DNA of 64,000 bases. Source: Chrysaora quinquecirrha. Lineage: Eukaryota; Cnidaria; Scyphozoa; Semaeostomeae; Pelagiidae. The stretch is from contig JACTAT010000149.1 of NCBI GenBank assembly GCA_014526335.1, positions 398,515-462,514 of the forward strand, given 5' to 3'. This document shows, in pieces, positions 23,448 to 33,838 of the stretch (its first letter is position 1; each line of letters starts with the position of its first letter). The notes under the pieces are model-generated. The model did not search any database and was not told where the DNA came from. It saw only the letters and a program-made list of their open reading frames with translations. The translations under genes were made by a program, and so were the position numbers.

Positions 23448-24179
23448 ATAACGTAGAAAAGGAAAAGTAATTGAAAAATCTGGCGGAAAAGGGCCCGAAG
23501 AAGTGGGCCTAAAACCGAAAGTTTTGCTTAGGCTTAAATACTGGGCCAATAAGAAGGCCTACTGGACCCTTGGCCCGCTATTTACATTGTTTCAGAAGCT
23601 GCCCTGTCTGCGTCGTAGGTTTGAGGCCCCTTCCATTCTTTTCAGTCACTCATTTTTTTTTCTTTAAACCTCTCATATTTGTAATTGAATTGAATAAGCA
23701 TAAACTGACCCCCAATTGTTTATTTAGGCTGTTGCAATGATCGAGAAAATCAGCTGAAAATGATTTACAAAAATGCACAACTACAGCAAGCAAAGGTTTC
23801 TTGACAAATATGGACTCGTAGAACATCGAACATCTTTCAAACTCTTGAAATTTCTACTTCGTTTATCTATTATAGATATGTAACTTAAATTCATTTCAAT
23901 TTGGATATTGTACTATACAATTCTTACTTATTTTAGAGTGTGGATATTTCAATTAATATTATTATTTTCTAGCTTGTAAAAATTCTGTGTAAAACATGAA
24001 AAATAATTTATTGTTTTGAAGCGTTTGATAAGAAGGTTGATTGATTCTTTAAGATATTTTCTTGATTTTCGAGGTACGTATCCTGCAAAACTGGGGTTAA
24101 AACCCAAAGGGGGTGCTATTAACTGGTGCTTATGTGGTGGTAACCCTCACACTGATAGTATTTGGTGCCAAAACTAAAA

Positions 24180-24560
24180 ACTATAAAAAAGCTGCAAGCT
24201 GCAAATTGCAGACGACAACTCCAAACTGCAAATGACAATATGCAAGCTACAAAATGCAGTCTATAAACCAAAAACTGCAAAAACAAACGGCAAACTGCAA
24301 ACGGCAAACAGCAGAAACTACAAACTACAAACTGCAGACTACAAACTGCAATCTACAAACTACAAGGTACAAACTACAGAAGACAAGACAAATGACAAAC
24401 TGCAGACTCCAAACTATAAAACTGCAGACTCCAAACGACAAAGATGCAGACTCCCAACTATAAACTGCAAAATGAAATACTTAAACTGCAGAATACAACC
24501 AAGAAACAGCAAACTGCAAACCGCAGACAACAAACGACGAAACCCCGCACAATACGCTGC
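24180..24560 (+). repeat. Low-complexity array of AAACTGCAAACTACA-type words
   Basis: Short 7-8-bp units such as AAACTGC, AAACTAC and AGACAAC alternate for about 380 bases. The open frames across it are by-products of the repeat. Confidence 0.75.
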
Positions 24561-24775
24561 AACCCCTAAAAGCCTCATTTCGAAACAAAAGCCAACCTCG
24601 TTCACATGAAGATTCGTCTGATTTCCAAAATTTTCTTTTGCAAAGATGTCGTAATGGTTCCTAAAAAGTAGTTCCTTTTTCTTTTATTTATTCTTATTTA
24701 TCATGAAATAAACCATCTAGGATAGCGCAGGCTGCAGAAACAATCATGGAGTATGGTGGAACTCTGATAAAGTCT

Positions 24776-27700
24776 ATGAGAGAGATAAAGGTGTGCCTCC
24801 TTGGGGTAAGTATGGGCGGAGAGGTCGTTCCCAAAAACTTCCTTTTGAGTCTGTCTTGATGACTTGCCCGTACAGAACTTCAACAATTCCGTTATCCGTT
24901 TGGTAAACGAGCGTCCACCCTTTGAAACTGAATGCTGGCCAGTTGCTATCATTGCACAATTTAGTAGTTAGACTCCCATAGCTTTTGAGTAATCTTGAAA
25001 ATATTTCCTTGGTATTTTTTTGAGTCTCTCTGCTCCAAAAATTTTATCCCCAAGGAACCCCCCAGGGACCACCTACTCCCCAACAGTGGAGAAAATTCAA
25101 CAATCAAAGATTAACTGACGGGGTGACTTTTTGTTCATGACACTTAAATTGTGGTAAATAGCGGAAACATTTTCGGGCATACTTAAAAGCTTTTTTCTTC
25201 TGACACTCCTCAGAGTATGAACGGCAGAAACAGGCCAAAACAACAAACTAAGGTGGAATTTCTACCCAGATGCAGCTCGAAATGCACCAATCAGAAGCCA
25301 AATCAGCATTGTGTTTTAAACACCAATCAGTTTGGGAGATTTAGCATAAAGACCATTGAAAATTAATTGAAGACTGCAATTGGAAAGCCAACTCTTTCTG
25401 TATACACAGAATTAGCTTTTTGATGTGGACATATTCCAAAACGTCGACATGATGACACTTAAAATACCTTATCAAGAGTATTGCCTGTATCATGAAATTA
25501 CTTCCTGTTCATGTTATTAAGTCATTAAGACCACACCCAATTATTATTGCCACACATTTTTATTTTGCAGGATTCAGGTGTCGGAAAATCAAGTCTCGTT
25601 CTACGATTTGTGAGTGATAGATTTGACCCATATTCAAGTGCAACAATAGGGTACGTTAAAGGATCTGTATATTTTGTTGAACTACATTTTCCCCTTCTTG
25701 GTATTAAATGGTTAGCTCATTTGGTTCTCTAATTTTCTGTTGATTTTATTTGTTTGTTGAATTTATTTGATCTTCTCCTTTCTTATAGTGCATCTTTCAT
25801 GTCCAAAACATTGACAATGCAAGAACAAACAGTAAAATTCCAGATATGGGATACCGCTGGGCAGGAGAAGGTTAGTGATTGCTTGGTCATGATTTAGTTG
25901 ATTGATTGATTCTGATTGAGTAACAAACAAGTGCTTGATTGATGATTGATTGTGATTGACTAATGATTGGTCATGGTTGATAAATGATTGATCGTGATTG
26001 ATTAATGATTTATCATTGTTGATTAATGATTGATTAATCATTGATCACTATGATTGATCATGGTTGATTAATGATTGACTGAGACTGATTGACAATTGAT
26101 AATGATTGATATGATTAATCGTGGATGATCAATGACCAATCATAATTGCTTAATCATTGATCATGATTGATTTGTGATTGATTATGATTGATTGATGTTT
26201 GATTAAAGTTGATTAATAGTTGATCATGATTGATAAATGATTGATCATGACTGATTCATGATTGATAAATGATTGGTCATGATTGATAAATGATTCATTG
26301 TGATTGATTAATGATTGATTTTGATTTATTATTGATTGATTAATCTTCTATGATCGGTTGACTGTCAGATGATGAACTAACCAATTCATAGTAATCATTG
26401 ATTGGTGGACAGCTTTTGCAATCGACCATCTCTTCGTGATCATTGATCGTGACCTGACTCTCTATAAACCTGCATATAAGTTAACCTAACTTGACTAACT
26501 TGAATTTCGCAGTAAAGCCAACGTATTAATTAGCTAATATTTTTTTTTCCAGTATAAAGCACTGGCTCCGATGTACTACAGGGGAGCGTCAGCGGCAATC
26601 GTTGTTTATGACATCACTTCGGAAGTAAGAAATACGCATTTCATATACGCTTCGAATTTATCAACCGTTACTATCTCTCTAAAAGTCTGTATTAAGCAAT
26701 GTCTAAACTAGAAGGCATGTCGCGCGCGACATTGTGTTCGGCGTGTCTCCCAGGGTGGCTAAACACGCGAGTGTCAATAAGCAACATGCTCCCGAGTCAC
26801 GGAGACAAGAAGTCTTACTGTTGTCCCCAAGAAATATTAGCGTATCTCTCGCTACCAATTTTATCGCTCGCTACAAAGTTTCCGAGGTGGCTAAATTGGG
26901 AGACATCGAGGGGACATGTCACGTGACAATATCACGCGCCACATGTCTTCTAGTTTAGCCAAGCCTTTAAAGGAATATGTTGCGTACTTTCGGTAACTGT
27001 GCAGTTAACGTGGACGTTGATTTGACCTTTTTCTACAGAAAGAGACATAGAAAAGGAAATTTCCTCACCAGTTATTCTGACCGCTCCAAATGGTTAATAT
27101 GTGCCTGGTTTCTGTGGCGCAGCAGTTAGCGTACAGGGCTCACAATGAGAATGTTGTGGGTTCGAGTAACGGTCTTCCCACTTGTGATTGCAGAGATAAC
27201 AACCTTGGGCAAGTTGTTAAAACTAATTTTCCTTTCTCTACCCAGGTGTCTAAATGGGTACCTAGTCGGTAGTTATGAGCGCCGTGTGTGGCTGCACCCT
27301 GATGCTAGATGCATCCAAATCCGGGTAAAGCGTAATGTCGACGGAGTCGCCCTAGGCTAGTGGTAGACTCAAAAAAGGCAACTTTACTTTACTTTACCTG
27401 CAGCGTGTGACCCAGATTGATGTTCCTGTACGAATATGCACTCATTTAACTTGTTTTCAATAGGTCGCTGGTTGTCACTAAACGGTTGTGCTGAACGATT
27501 GTCAAGGAAATGGAATCCATATAATTCATCTAGTTTTTTAGTTATTTTTTGTTTACAGAAATCTTTCCTAAGTGTGCAAGCATGGGTTAAAGAGCTGAAT
27601 CAGTTAGGCCCTAAAAATATCATCATCGCCATTGCTGGAAATAAATGTGATCGTGCCGTGGAAAGAGAGGTAATTGGTTTTTCTTCATAGTTCCAAAATG

Positions 27701-29021
27701 ATAATTTCATTTGCTTCAAAACCACGTTGAGCAAGCGAGAAATTTTTGACAGAGCTGTAATGCTCAGGCCCGTGCGAAACGATCAAACATTGTTTGTCAA
27801 ACATTTGAAATTAGCTTATCAGGAAATGTTTGAACGTTTTGCTGCGTCACGAAACATTGATTGGCAAGATTAATTCACAAAACACTGTTAGTTTGTGAGT
27901 GGTACGAAGCTTCTAAATTGTGAGAAAGGGTGGGAACATCTTTGGACATACGGGAACATACTTATAAGTTTTTTTTCGGCGCTTACTCAAGGGAGGGTGC
28001 GTATTCAACGAAAGACGATATCTAAACGTATTTGTTGGAAATGAACCTATGCAAGGACCTTGTCAAAGCCGAGGATTTAATTGTATGACCTACTCATTTT
28101 TTTATAGGTACAAACCGAGACTGGCCGAGAATATGCGGAGGGAATCGGTGCAATTTTCGTTGAAACTTCGGCCCTAACAGCCGAGAATGTACATCAGATC
28201 TTTGCTGAAATTTGTAAGTGGTTCTTAATTCATTGGAATATAATATCCCGATCCTGTATCCTTTTAGTTTACTGTAGAAGTGTGCTATTGCGTCAGCCTT
28301 TGTGTCAGTTCTGAGAGATATTTTTATTCTAATATAAGCTGAGGGAAGGAGACAATAGTACTAGGATTACCTTTATGAATTGGATTGGAACCTGGAGTGC
28401 ATGGCCAGAGAGCCAACGAATTTTCCACGTTGCTGCTGTTTCATGGTCCAACAGTCCAGGTTCGAATCCTGTCTATTTTGGTGTGCAACTTGTGGAAAGA
28501 TATATCCTTGTGTTTGCTATTAACGAAAAAATACATGAATATTTATGGTGCTGAAGCAGTTTCAACAAAGCCTGAACACAAAAAAGTCAGACGTGAGGTA
28601 AGCGTTGGGCTGTATGACTTGGAAAATTATTCGGCAATTTTAGTGAGCTCTATAACTCAGTGGAAGCGTCGTTGACTCTCTGGTCATGCAGTCCAGGCTC
28701 TCTGGTCACGAATCCCACCTATTGTGGTATGCAACTTGTGGAAAAATCTATCGTAATGTTCGCCATTCACGACAAATATGTATTATAGCCGTATCATGCC
28801 TAGAAGTATGGCAGCCAGCCGAATAAAGGGGTGCTTATTCTAGGAAATCTGGTATAAAGAAATCATCGAAACAACTTCACTGCATTTGCTAAACATGCTC
28901 TTTTGTATTCATAGGCACCGCATTACCGCCAGAGGCAACGAGATACCCTTACCAAACAATGCCGATTAAAGACTTGTATAAAGCCAAACCGAAGCGTAAT
29001 AGTGGCTGCTGTAATTCGTAA
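24776..29021 (+). CDS. Rab GTPase of the Rab22/Rab31/Rab5 group, 195 residues, complete
   Basis: Seven exons with agreeing phases: 24776-24805, 25571-25650, 25789-25870, 26553-26624, 27559-27669, 28108-28213 and 28915-29021. It begins MREIKVCLLG and shows the P-loop GDSGVGKSS, switch II WDTAGQEK, YKALAPMYYRGASAAIVVYD, the guanine motif AGNKCD and ETSA. It ends GCCNS, two cysteines for geranylgeranylation. The switch II and AIAGNKCD text is closest to Rab22/31, while the CCxS-like end resembles Rab5. Known of the group: endosome traffic. It lies downstream of TTLL9 on the same strand, with no sign of a shared transcript. Odd: switch II has QEK where most Rabs have QER. An in-frame ATG at 24746 would add ten residues (MEYGGTLIKS); I prefer 24776, which gives the usual length in front of the P-loop. 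Confidence 0.92.
25183..25400 (+). repeat. Dispersed repeat copy in intron 1 of the Rab gene
   Basis: Contains CTTAAAAGCTTTTTTCTTCT, CAGAGTATGAACGGCAGAAA and CCCAGATGCAGCTCGAAATG. Versions of these occur at 17355 and 18297. Boundaries are not clear. Confidence 0.45.
25885..26345 (+). repeat. Minisatellite of TGATTGATTA-type words in a Rab intron
   Basis: About 460 bases made of variants of TGATTGATCATGATTGATTAA. It lies between exons 3 and 4. It is a simple repeat and carries no gene. Confidence 0.75.
26703..26958. mobile_element. 0.26-kb MITE with clear terminal inverted repeats
   Basis: Left end CTAAACTAGAAGGCATGT pairs with right end ACATGTCTTCTAGTTTAG (17 of 18 bases). The inner text GTCGCGCGCGACATTGTGTT is itself palindromic. 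Related copies are at 7498-7758, 43057-43270 and 52777-52990. Confidence 0.8.
27108..27399 (+). mobile_element. tRNA-derived SINE, family 1, with ACTTT tail
   Basis: GGTTTCTGTGGCGCAGCAGT head, GTGGGTTCGAGTAACGG B-box region, the same body as 5534-5825, and a tail of ACTTTACTTTACCT. It lies in a Rab intron. Confidence 0.8.
27763..27900. mobile_element. AAACATTG-family MITE, left part
   Basis: CAGGCCCGTGCGAAACGATC then CAAACATTGTTTGTCAAACA and TGCTGCGTCACGAAACATTG. The right part is missing. It lies in a Rab intron. Confidence 0.6.
28452..28810 (+). mobile_element. tRNA-derived SINE, family 3, tandem or nested copies
   Basis: Two B-box-like GTCCAGGTTCGAATCC / GTCCAGGCTCTCTGG stretches, each followed by TTGTGGAAA and ATCTATC- or ATATATC-type text, surround one TATGACTTGGAAAATTATTC. 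This suggests two fused copies. It lies in the last Rab intron. Confidence 0.6.
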
Positions 29022-30420
29022 TTTCTTTATAATTTTAGTGGGAACATTTTGTGATAGAAAAAGTAGATTTGAATTTTAATACGATGGAATACGCGTTTTC
29101 TGCACTTGTTCGGATGTGTAAAATTTGAATAAGATCAAATGTATATAGAAAACAGGCCTGTTTAGATTTCGACCCTCCGCACAGACAATTTGCCAATTGG
29201 TGCTGAACTGCTTATCGAATTTAGTCTTTTGAGCAGCAAGCTTTGGCCAAATGACGCCAACGAAGCATGTTGGCTTTTGCTCAGGGAGGGACGGCTAAAA
29301 CCTGAACGTAGCCAACATTAAGGCCAACATTTAAGCCAAAACATTGGGTAGGATATTAACGTTAAAATTAGATACTAAAGAAAGCGGAGGCAAAAACTCA
29401 GAATTTGGCACACTTAGCTTTTGAAAGGCCTACGTGTGCGCTTTCTTTTGTATCAAAACCATGGTCTTGATTGAAGAGGCTGGGACCACGGTCGGAAAGT
29501 TTTCTATTTGGGTTTGTTTCTATGTCTTTTCCATGGAGATAAACAAACTTAGCAGATTGCTTCTTAAAGACAAGAGTTGAATGAAGTTTTCACCCAGTTC
29601 AACCTTCAGTGGCACACACGAGAAGGTGGCTAAACGCTGCCAACCTTCCAATTTGAAAGTTGAGAATGCTGAGTGCGGTGTTACTGCAGGCTTTACTTAA
29701 CAAGTTCCCCCAATATCCCTGGGCCTCTTCGCTACTTACAATAATGAAAATAACTAAAACAATTAATGATAGAGAGTTGAGTTAATTTCTTAAATGATTT
29801 TCTAAAAACTGGGAAGCCATAATATTAAGGGTTTTTTATTACGATAGAAATTAATTTCGTTAGTCATTATTTTAACTGACTGCTGCTTAGCAAAGCTAGA
29901 GAAAATAATCAATAGACTACCTATACACTTTTAATTTCTTAGATATTCATAATGTAGTTTTTTTGTTCGTGTGAAATTTTCAATTTTTTCTATTAATTTA
30001 TGAACATTTTTACACATATCTTTGACTGTTTTTCCTGAGATTTTCTGCCTGAAATACGTTTTATTCAGAGTTTCCTATTTCGAAAGCTTTCCATTTATAT
30101 ATTTTTTTAACTTCGGGTTGGTGAAGTCTAGTTACCCCCTCAATTTTACCCCGATTAATACCCATAATGACAGAAATTACCCTTTACGAATGTTGGCTCT
30201 GATGAAGATGACGTCATCAGCCTTACGGACGCTTTCTATTAGAACCCAGATCTCTCAGTTATTCTCAAACATCTATTTTGCAAATGGCGTTCATCTGGTG
30301 AGCTTCGGGGCAACTTGTCAGGGAAAACTGTTGTGATTCACAGACTTAAATATCACTAATTCGCTGCATTTTGGATCTTGTACATCCGATAATAATAACA
30401 TCAAAGCTTTATACTTGAAA
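29022..30420. other. Intergenic region between Rab and RANBP9/10
   Basis: About 1.4 kb of AT-rich sequence. I see no exon, RNA gene or clear transposon end. The RANBP9/10 promoter should lie in its right half. Confidence 0.5.
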
Positions 30421-31514
30421 ATGGCTGATGGATCGTGTTCAAGTCAAGGAAATCAACCTGACAGAATAGCGTCGCTGTATCCAAACGTAAACGAAGCTGA
30501 GACTCCGCTGCCCCGATTCTGGAGTCCGAAGGACAAATTTAATTTGATTGGGCTTTCACAAAACAACCTCAGAGTGCATTACAAAGGTATGATTATTCCC
30601 TTTTTCCGAAAAAAACATCAAAAGAATTAAAAAAGTTATCTTTTTTAGTTGTTCTTGCATGACCCTTTTTGTTCCTTTTCTGAAACACTCTTATTAGTCT
30701 AGGTTATTCAACAACAAACAACAACAACAAAAAGTCAGTTTCAGTTACTGCATGGCGTATTTTTTCTTATAAAAACTCTATATAGACCTTTTCTCAGCGA
30801 TGGTAGGGCAAGGGGGCGACCAGGAACGTAAGGGCAATGAAGATAAAAAATTAGGGGGTTCGGTGGTACTCCCCACAGGAAATTTTTTGTGTCCACGCCA
30901 TTTAAGTCAGCTAAAATGCAACAAAAGTTTTTCAACGAAAATTAATCATGTTTTTATACTACAATTTTTGGCTATGTCTCCACCCACATTTTGAATGGCA
31001 TAATTATGGCGAAACGTTGTATTTAACGTTGTCAAAGTCAATTATTGCTTTACATTGAAGGGGCACTATTGCCCCCCTTGCCCCCCTTAAGAAAGGGCAG
31101 GAGGGGCACTTGCCCCCCTGTGCCCCCCTCTCCATCGTCCCTGATCATTGCGTAGCATTCAAATTTTTTCAGCCAATCAGATTGCAAAACAGAGTTGTTG
31201 CCACCGACCATAGGGTAATAAGGTTTGATGCGAACAAGTAGAGTGCTGTAGTGTACATTAAGAGTTAGTTGGTTGTGCACGGAAACTTTTTGCTTGGAAA
31301 TTTTTTAGAGAATCACAGACATTTTAAAAGTAAATTTTTAGTGTTGTATAGGAAAAAAAACAGAAACAAACAACCGAAAACTAATGAATTTATGTTTTCT
31401 AGGTGTTGGTAAAAACCCAAAAGATGCTGCCTCAGTAAGAACAACATGTCCGATTCCTGCATCATGCGGATTGTATTATTTTGAAGTGAAAGTAATTAGC
31501 AAAGGCAGAGATGG
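30421..31514 (+). CDS. RANBP9: RANBP9/10 (RanBPM), 5' part: start and first half of the SPRY domain
   Basis: Exons 30421-30586 and 31403-31514. The product begins MADGSCSSQ and shows [34 protein letters not shown] and [17 protein letters not shown]. This is the conserved N-terminal region and the first strands of SPRY in RanBPM proteins, scaffold subunits of the CTLH E3 ubiquitin ligase. The short leader is closer to RANBP10 than to the long RANBP9 N-terminus. Exon 2 ends in phase 2 before GTAAGA. The following SPRY exons (roughly 95 residues by family length) are not present anywhere in the window. The next RANBP9 text is at 39024 and at 47745. Transposons and a LINE fill the gap. Confidence 0.88.
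30795..31143. mobile_element. hAT-like non-autonomous element
   Basis: Left end CAGCGATGGTAGGGCAAGGG and, as reverse complement, right end CAGGGACGATGGAGAGGGGG. The interior is G/C-run rich near the right end (about 31060-31132, several CCCCCC runs). It lies in RANBP9 intron 1. Confidence 0.55.
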
Positions 31515-31796
31515 GTAAGAATTTCGACTGTAAAATATTTACAATTAGCGGACAGACATATCCATGGTGCATTCCATTTATATACATTCTTTATTATATT
31601 CTGACTATATGGTTAATTGGAATTCACATTACTTCCCTGAATCAGGGGTATTTCAATTCTCAAAGTCATGAACAGAATGGATTTAAAATTTAAATCTAAA
31701 TACACTTTCAATAATACATATAGATATATACCTTCATAGATAATGTTTACCAACAATAAACATCTTTGATATCTCAACAAAACACCCAAGGCTATA

Positions 31797-32272
31797 CAGG
31801 GGCGAACTGGCAGGGATGCTAGGTCGTGATTGCAACCCGGGCCTTCTTTTTAGACAGAGGGTCTTTAACAAACTGTTTTTGTTGTTTCTTGAGCAAATCT
31901 CTTCCATTTCTTGGGATTTCTAAGAGATTTGGATTGGTTTTGCTCAGTGTGAAAACAGTTGGAAATAACAGAAATTGTTTCTCAGATAATTGGAAAGAAG
32001 TAAAAATAAAATGATAATCAGCATATGCGCAAGAAAATATGGAAGCAAGAAAATATAGAAATGCAAAAATATGTATAAAAGGGAGACGTTTTTGCCATCA
32101 AAATATCGCAAATAAGAAAAGGAGTATTAACATGAACAGTAGCCCTTGCCTTGAATTAATTTTTTGCAGAGGAGCTCTCTAGAAGCAACTAACAAGACAA
32201 ATTGCTATAGCGAAAACAGGCCCCTTTTACTGAAAATAACAACCCTTGAGATTCGCTGTCAGTCCGCCTCTG
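31797..32272. mobile_element. hAT-like non-autonomous element
   Basis: Left end CAGGGGCGAACTGGCAGGG and reverse-complement right end CAGAGGCGGACTGACAGCG agree in most positions, as in hAT terminal repeats. There is no transposase frame. It directly abuts the element at 32275. Confidence 0.6.
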
Positions 32273-32274
32273 AA

Positions 32275-32896
32275 GGGTAGAGGTGGGAGTAATCGTACAG
32301 CGGGAGTAATCGTACATTTCGACTTTAAAAAATTATTAAACATAGGACACTCAAGAAAATTTAATTCAAAGGACGGCAGGATAAGTGCAAAACTATATTC
32401 TTTTTTGTGCCAAGCTGGCTGATTTGTGAGAGTTGTTTCAGAACGGAGAGAGCCCAAAAAGAAACTAGTAGTGCGGAAGGACCGGAAAAATGGCGTTCGA
32501 GCGAAACTCGACGCCGCTAAGGCAGTGTCTTATTTGACACTGCCTAAAAAAGATAAAACCCCTCAGAAATTTACTCCAAAAGCATTTTTCGTATCTTGGG
32601 ACTTATGACCAAACCATGAACTGAAAAACTGATAAAACTGCAGCGTTTTTATACTCTTTTTTTCAAATAACAAACTGTACGGAAACTCCCGCCGCTGTAC
32701 GAAAACTCCCGCATCGAATACTACCAACAAAAACGATTTTGTAAGTCACTGAAAAGGTTTTATGTCTTGAAAATCTATATTTTGACACAAAAAGGGTTGG
32801 TCTAAAATAATATAAAGATATTTTTGTACATTGAAAAACAGATTGCAAAATATAGGCCTAAAAAGCTTAACTGTACGATTACTCCCACCTCTACCC
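32275..32896. mobile_element. 0.62-kb element with perfect 26-bp terminal inverted repeats
   Basis: 32275-32300 (starting GGGTAGAGGTGGGAG) is an exact reverse complement of 32871-32896 (ending CTCCCACCTCTACCC), 26 of 26 bases. Variants of the inner end (GGGAGTAATCGTACA, CTGTACGAAAACTCCCGC) recur inside near both ends. There is no transposase. The perfect ends suggest a young insertion. Confidence 0.85.
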
Positions 32897-33838
32897 ATAA
32901 AAGTTTGTTTATGTCGTTTCGTTATGAGGCGGTTTCGTTTACCTATGCTAAGTTGATCTGATCAAGTTGAAACATGATAATCAACGCTTATCATGACAAG
33001 CTTTTGATATTTATCAGGGTAACATTCAGCAGAGCTGCAAGTCCTATTAATAATAATAATAATGATATTACCTAGTGAGTAACTAACAGTACATACGTTG
33101 ACATACGCCCCAGAAGAAGCAAAGCTTGTCGAGTCTGGGGCGCTTACTTACATACTACGCAAAATAATTAACAGCTACAATTGGAATATAAAATTTTAAT
33201 TGAAATTTATGTTAGAAAAGAATATTATCAAAATATTTAAAGATATAACTAATTAAAGATTAACAGTCAATAAGCAAATAAATGAGTAAGCCAATAAGCA
33301 AATCATTATAAATACAACAGATAAATGATGAACGGGAGAGCTTAATTTTGCCTATTGCCGGGCAGTTAGAAATATGGTTCTTTTCTATTTATTGCGTTAA
33401 TATAATATAATATAATATAAATGTAATTAAGGGGCTAAAAGGCTAACGCCTATAAAACCCTGAGTTTAAGCATTTAAATTAATCAGTTAGTACAAAAGTT
33501 ATATTTTTCATCGCGACGGAAACTGTCATATAGTTTTTCAAAATTCAGTACATTATCAGCATTTACTATTTCTTTTTTCAATGAATTCCATTCATTGATG
33601 ACTCTCTGTGAGAAAAGTGTTTTCTTATGTCCAGCCTTGACTTGTTTACGACTATTTTGAATTCGTGTCCTCTTGTTCTATTATTGTTTATCTTGAAAAT
33701 CTAGAGCTCTCAGTATCAATAAGACCATGAAATAATTTAAATGTTGTTATCATATCCCTCGTCTCCTTCTGTAAAGCAGAGTTGGCAATTTTAAAATTCG
33801 TAGTCTCTCATTATATGACAGATGGCTGATGCTACGTA

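Larger units (their letters stand above)
22329..24745. other. Region between last recognised TTLL9 exon and the Rab gene
   Basis: It should contain the final TTLL9 exon but I see none: no W-L-L-E-V-N-like coding text after an acceptor of phase 2. Instead it is packed with elements: SINE family 3 (22366-22480), an AAACATTG element (22648-22850), a TIR element (22871-23206), SINE family 2 (23275-23447) and a low-complexity array (24180-24560). Confidence 0.5.
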
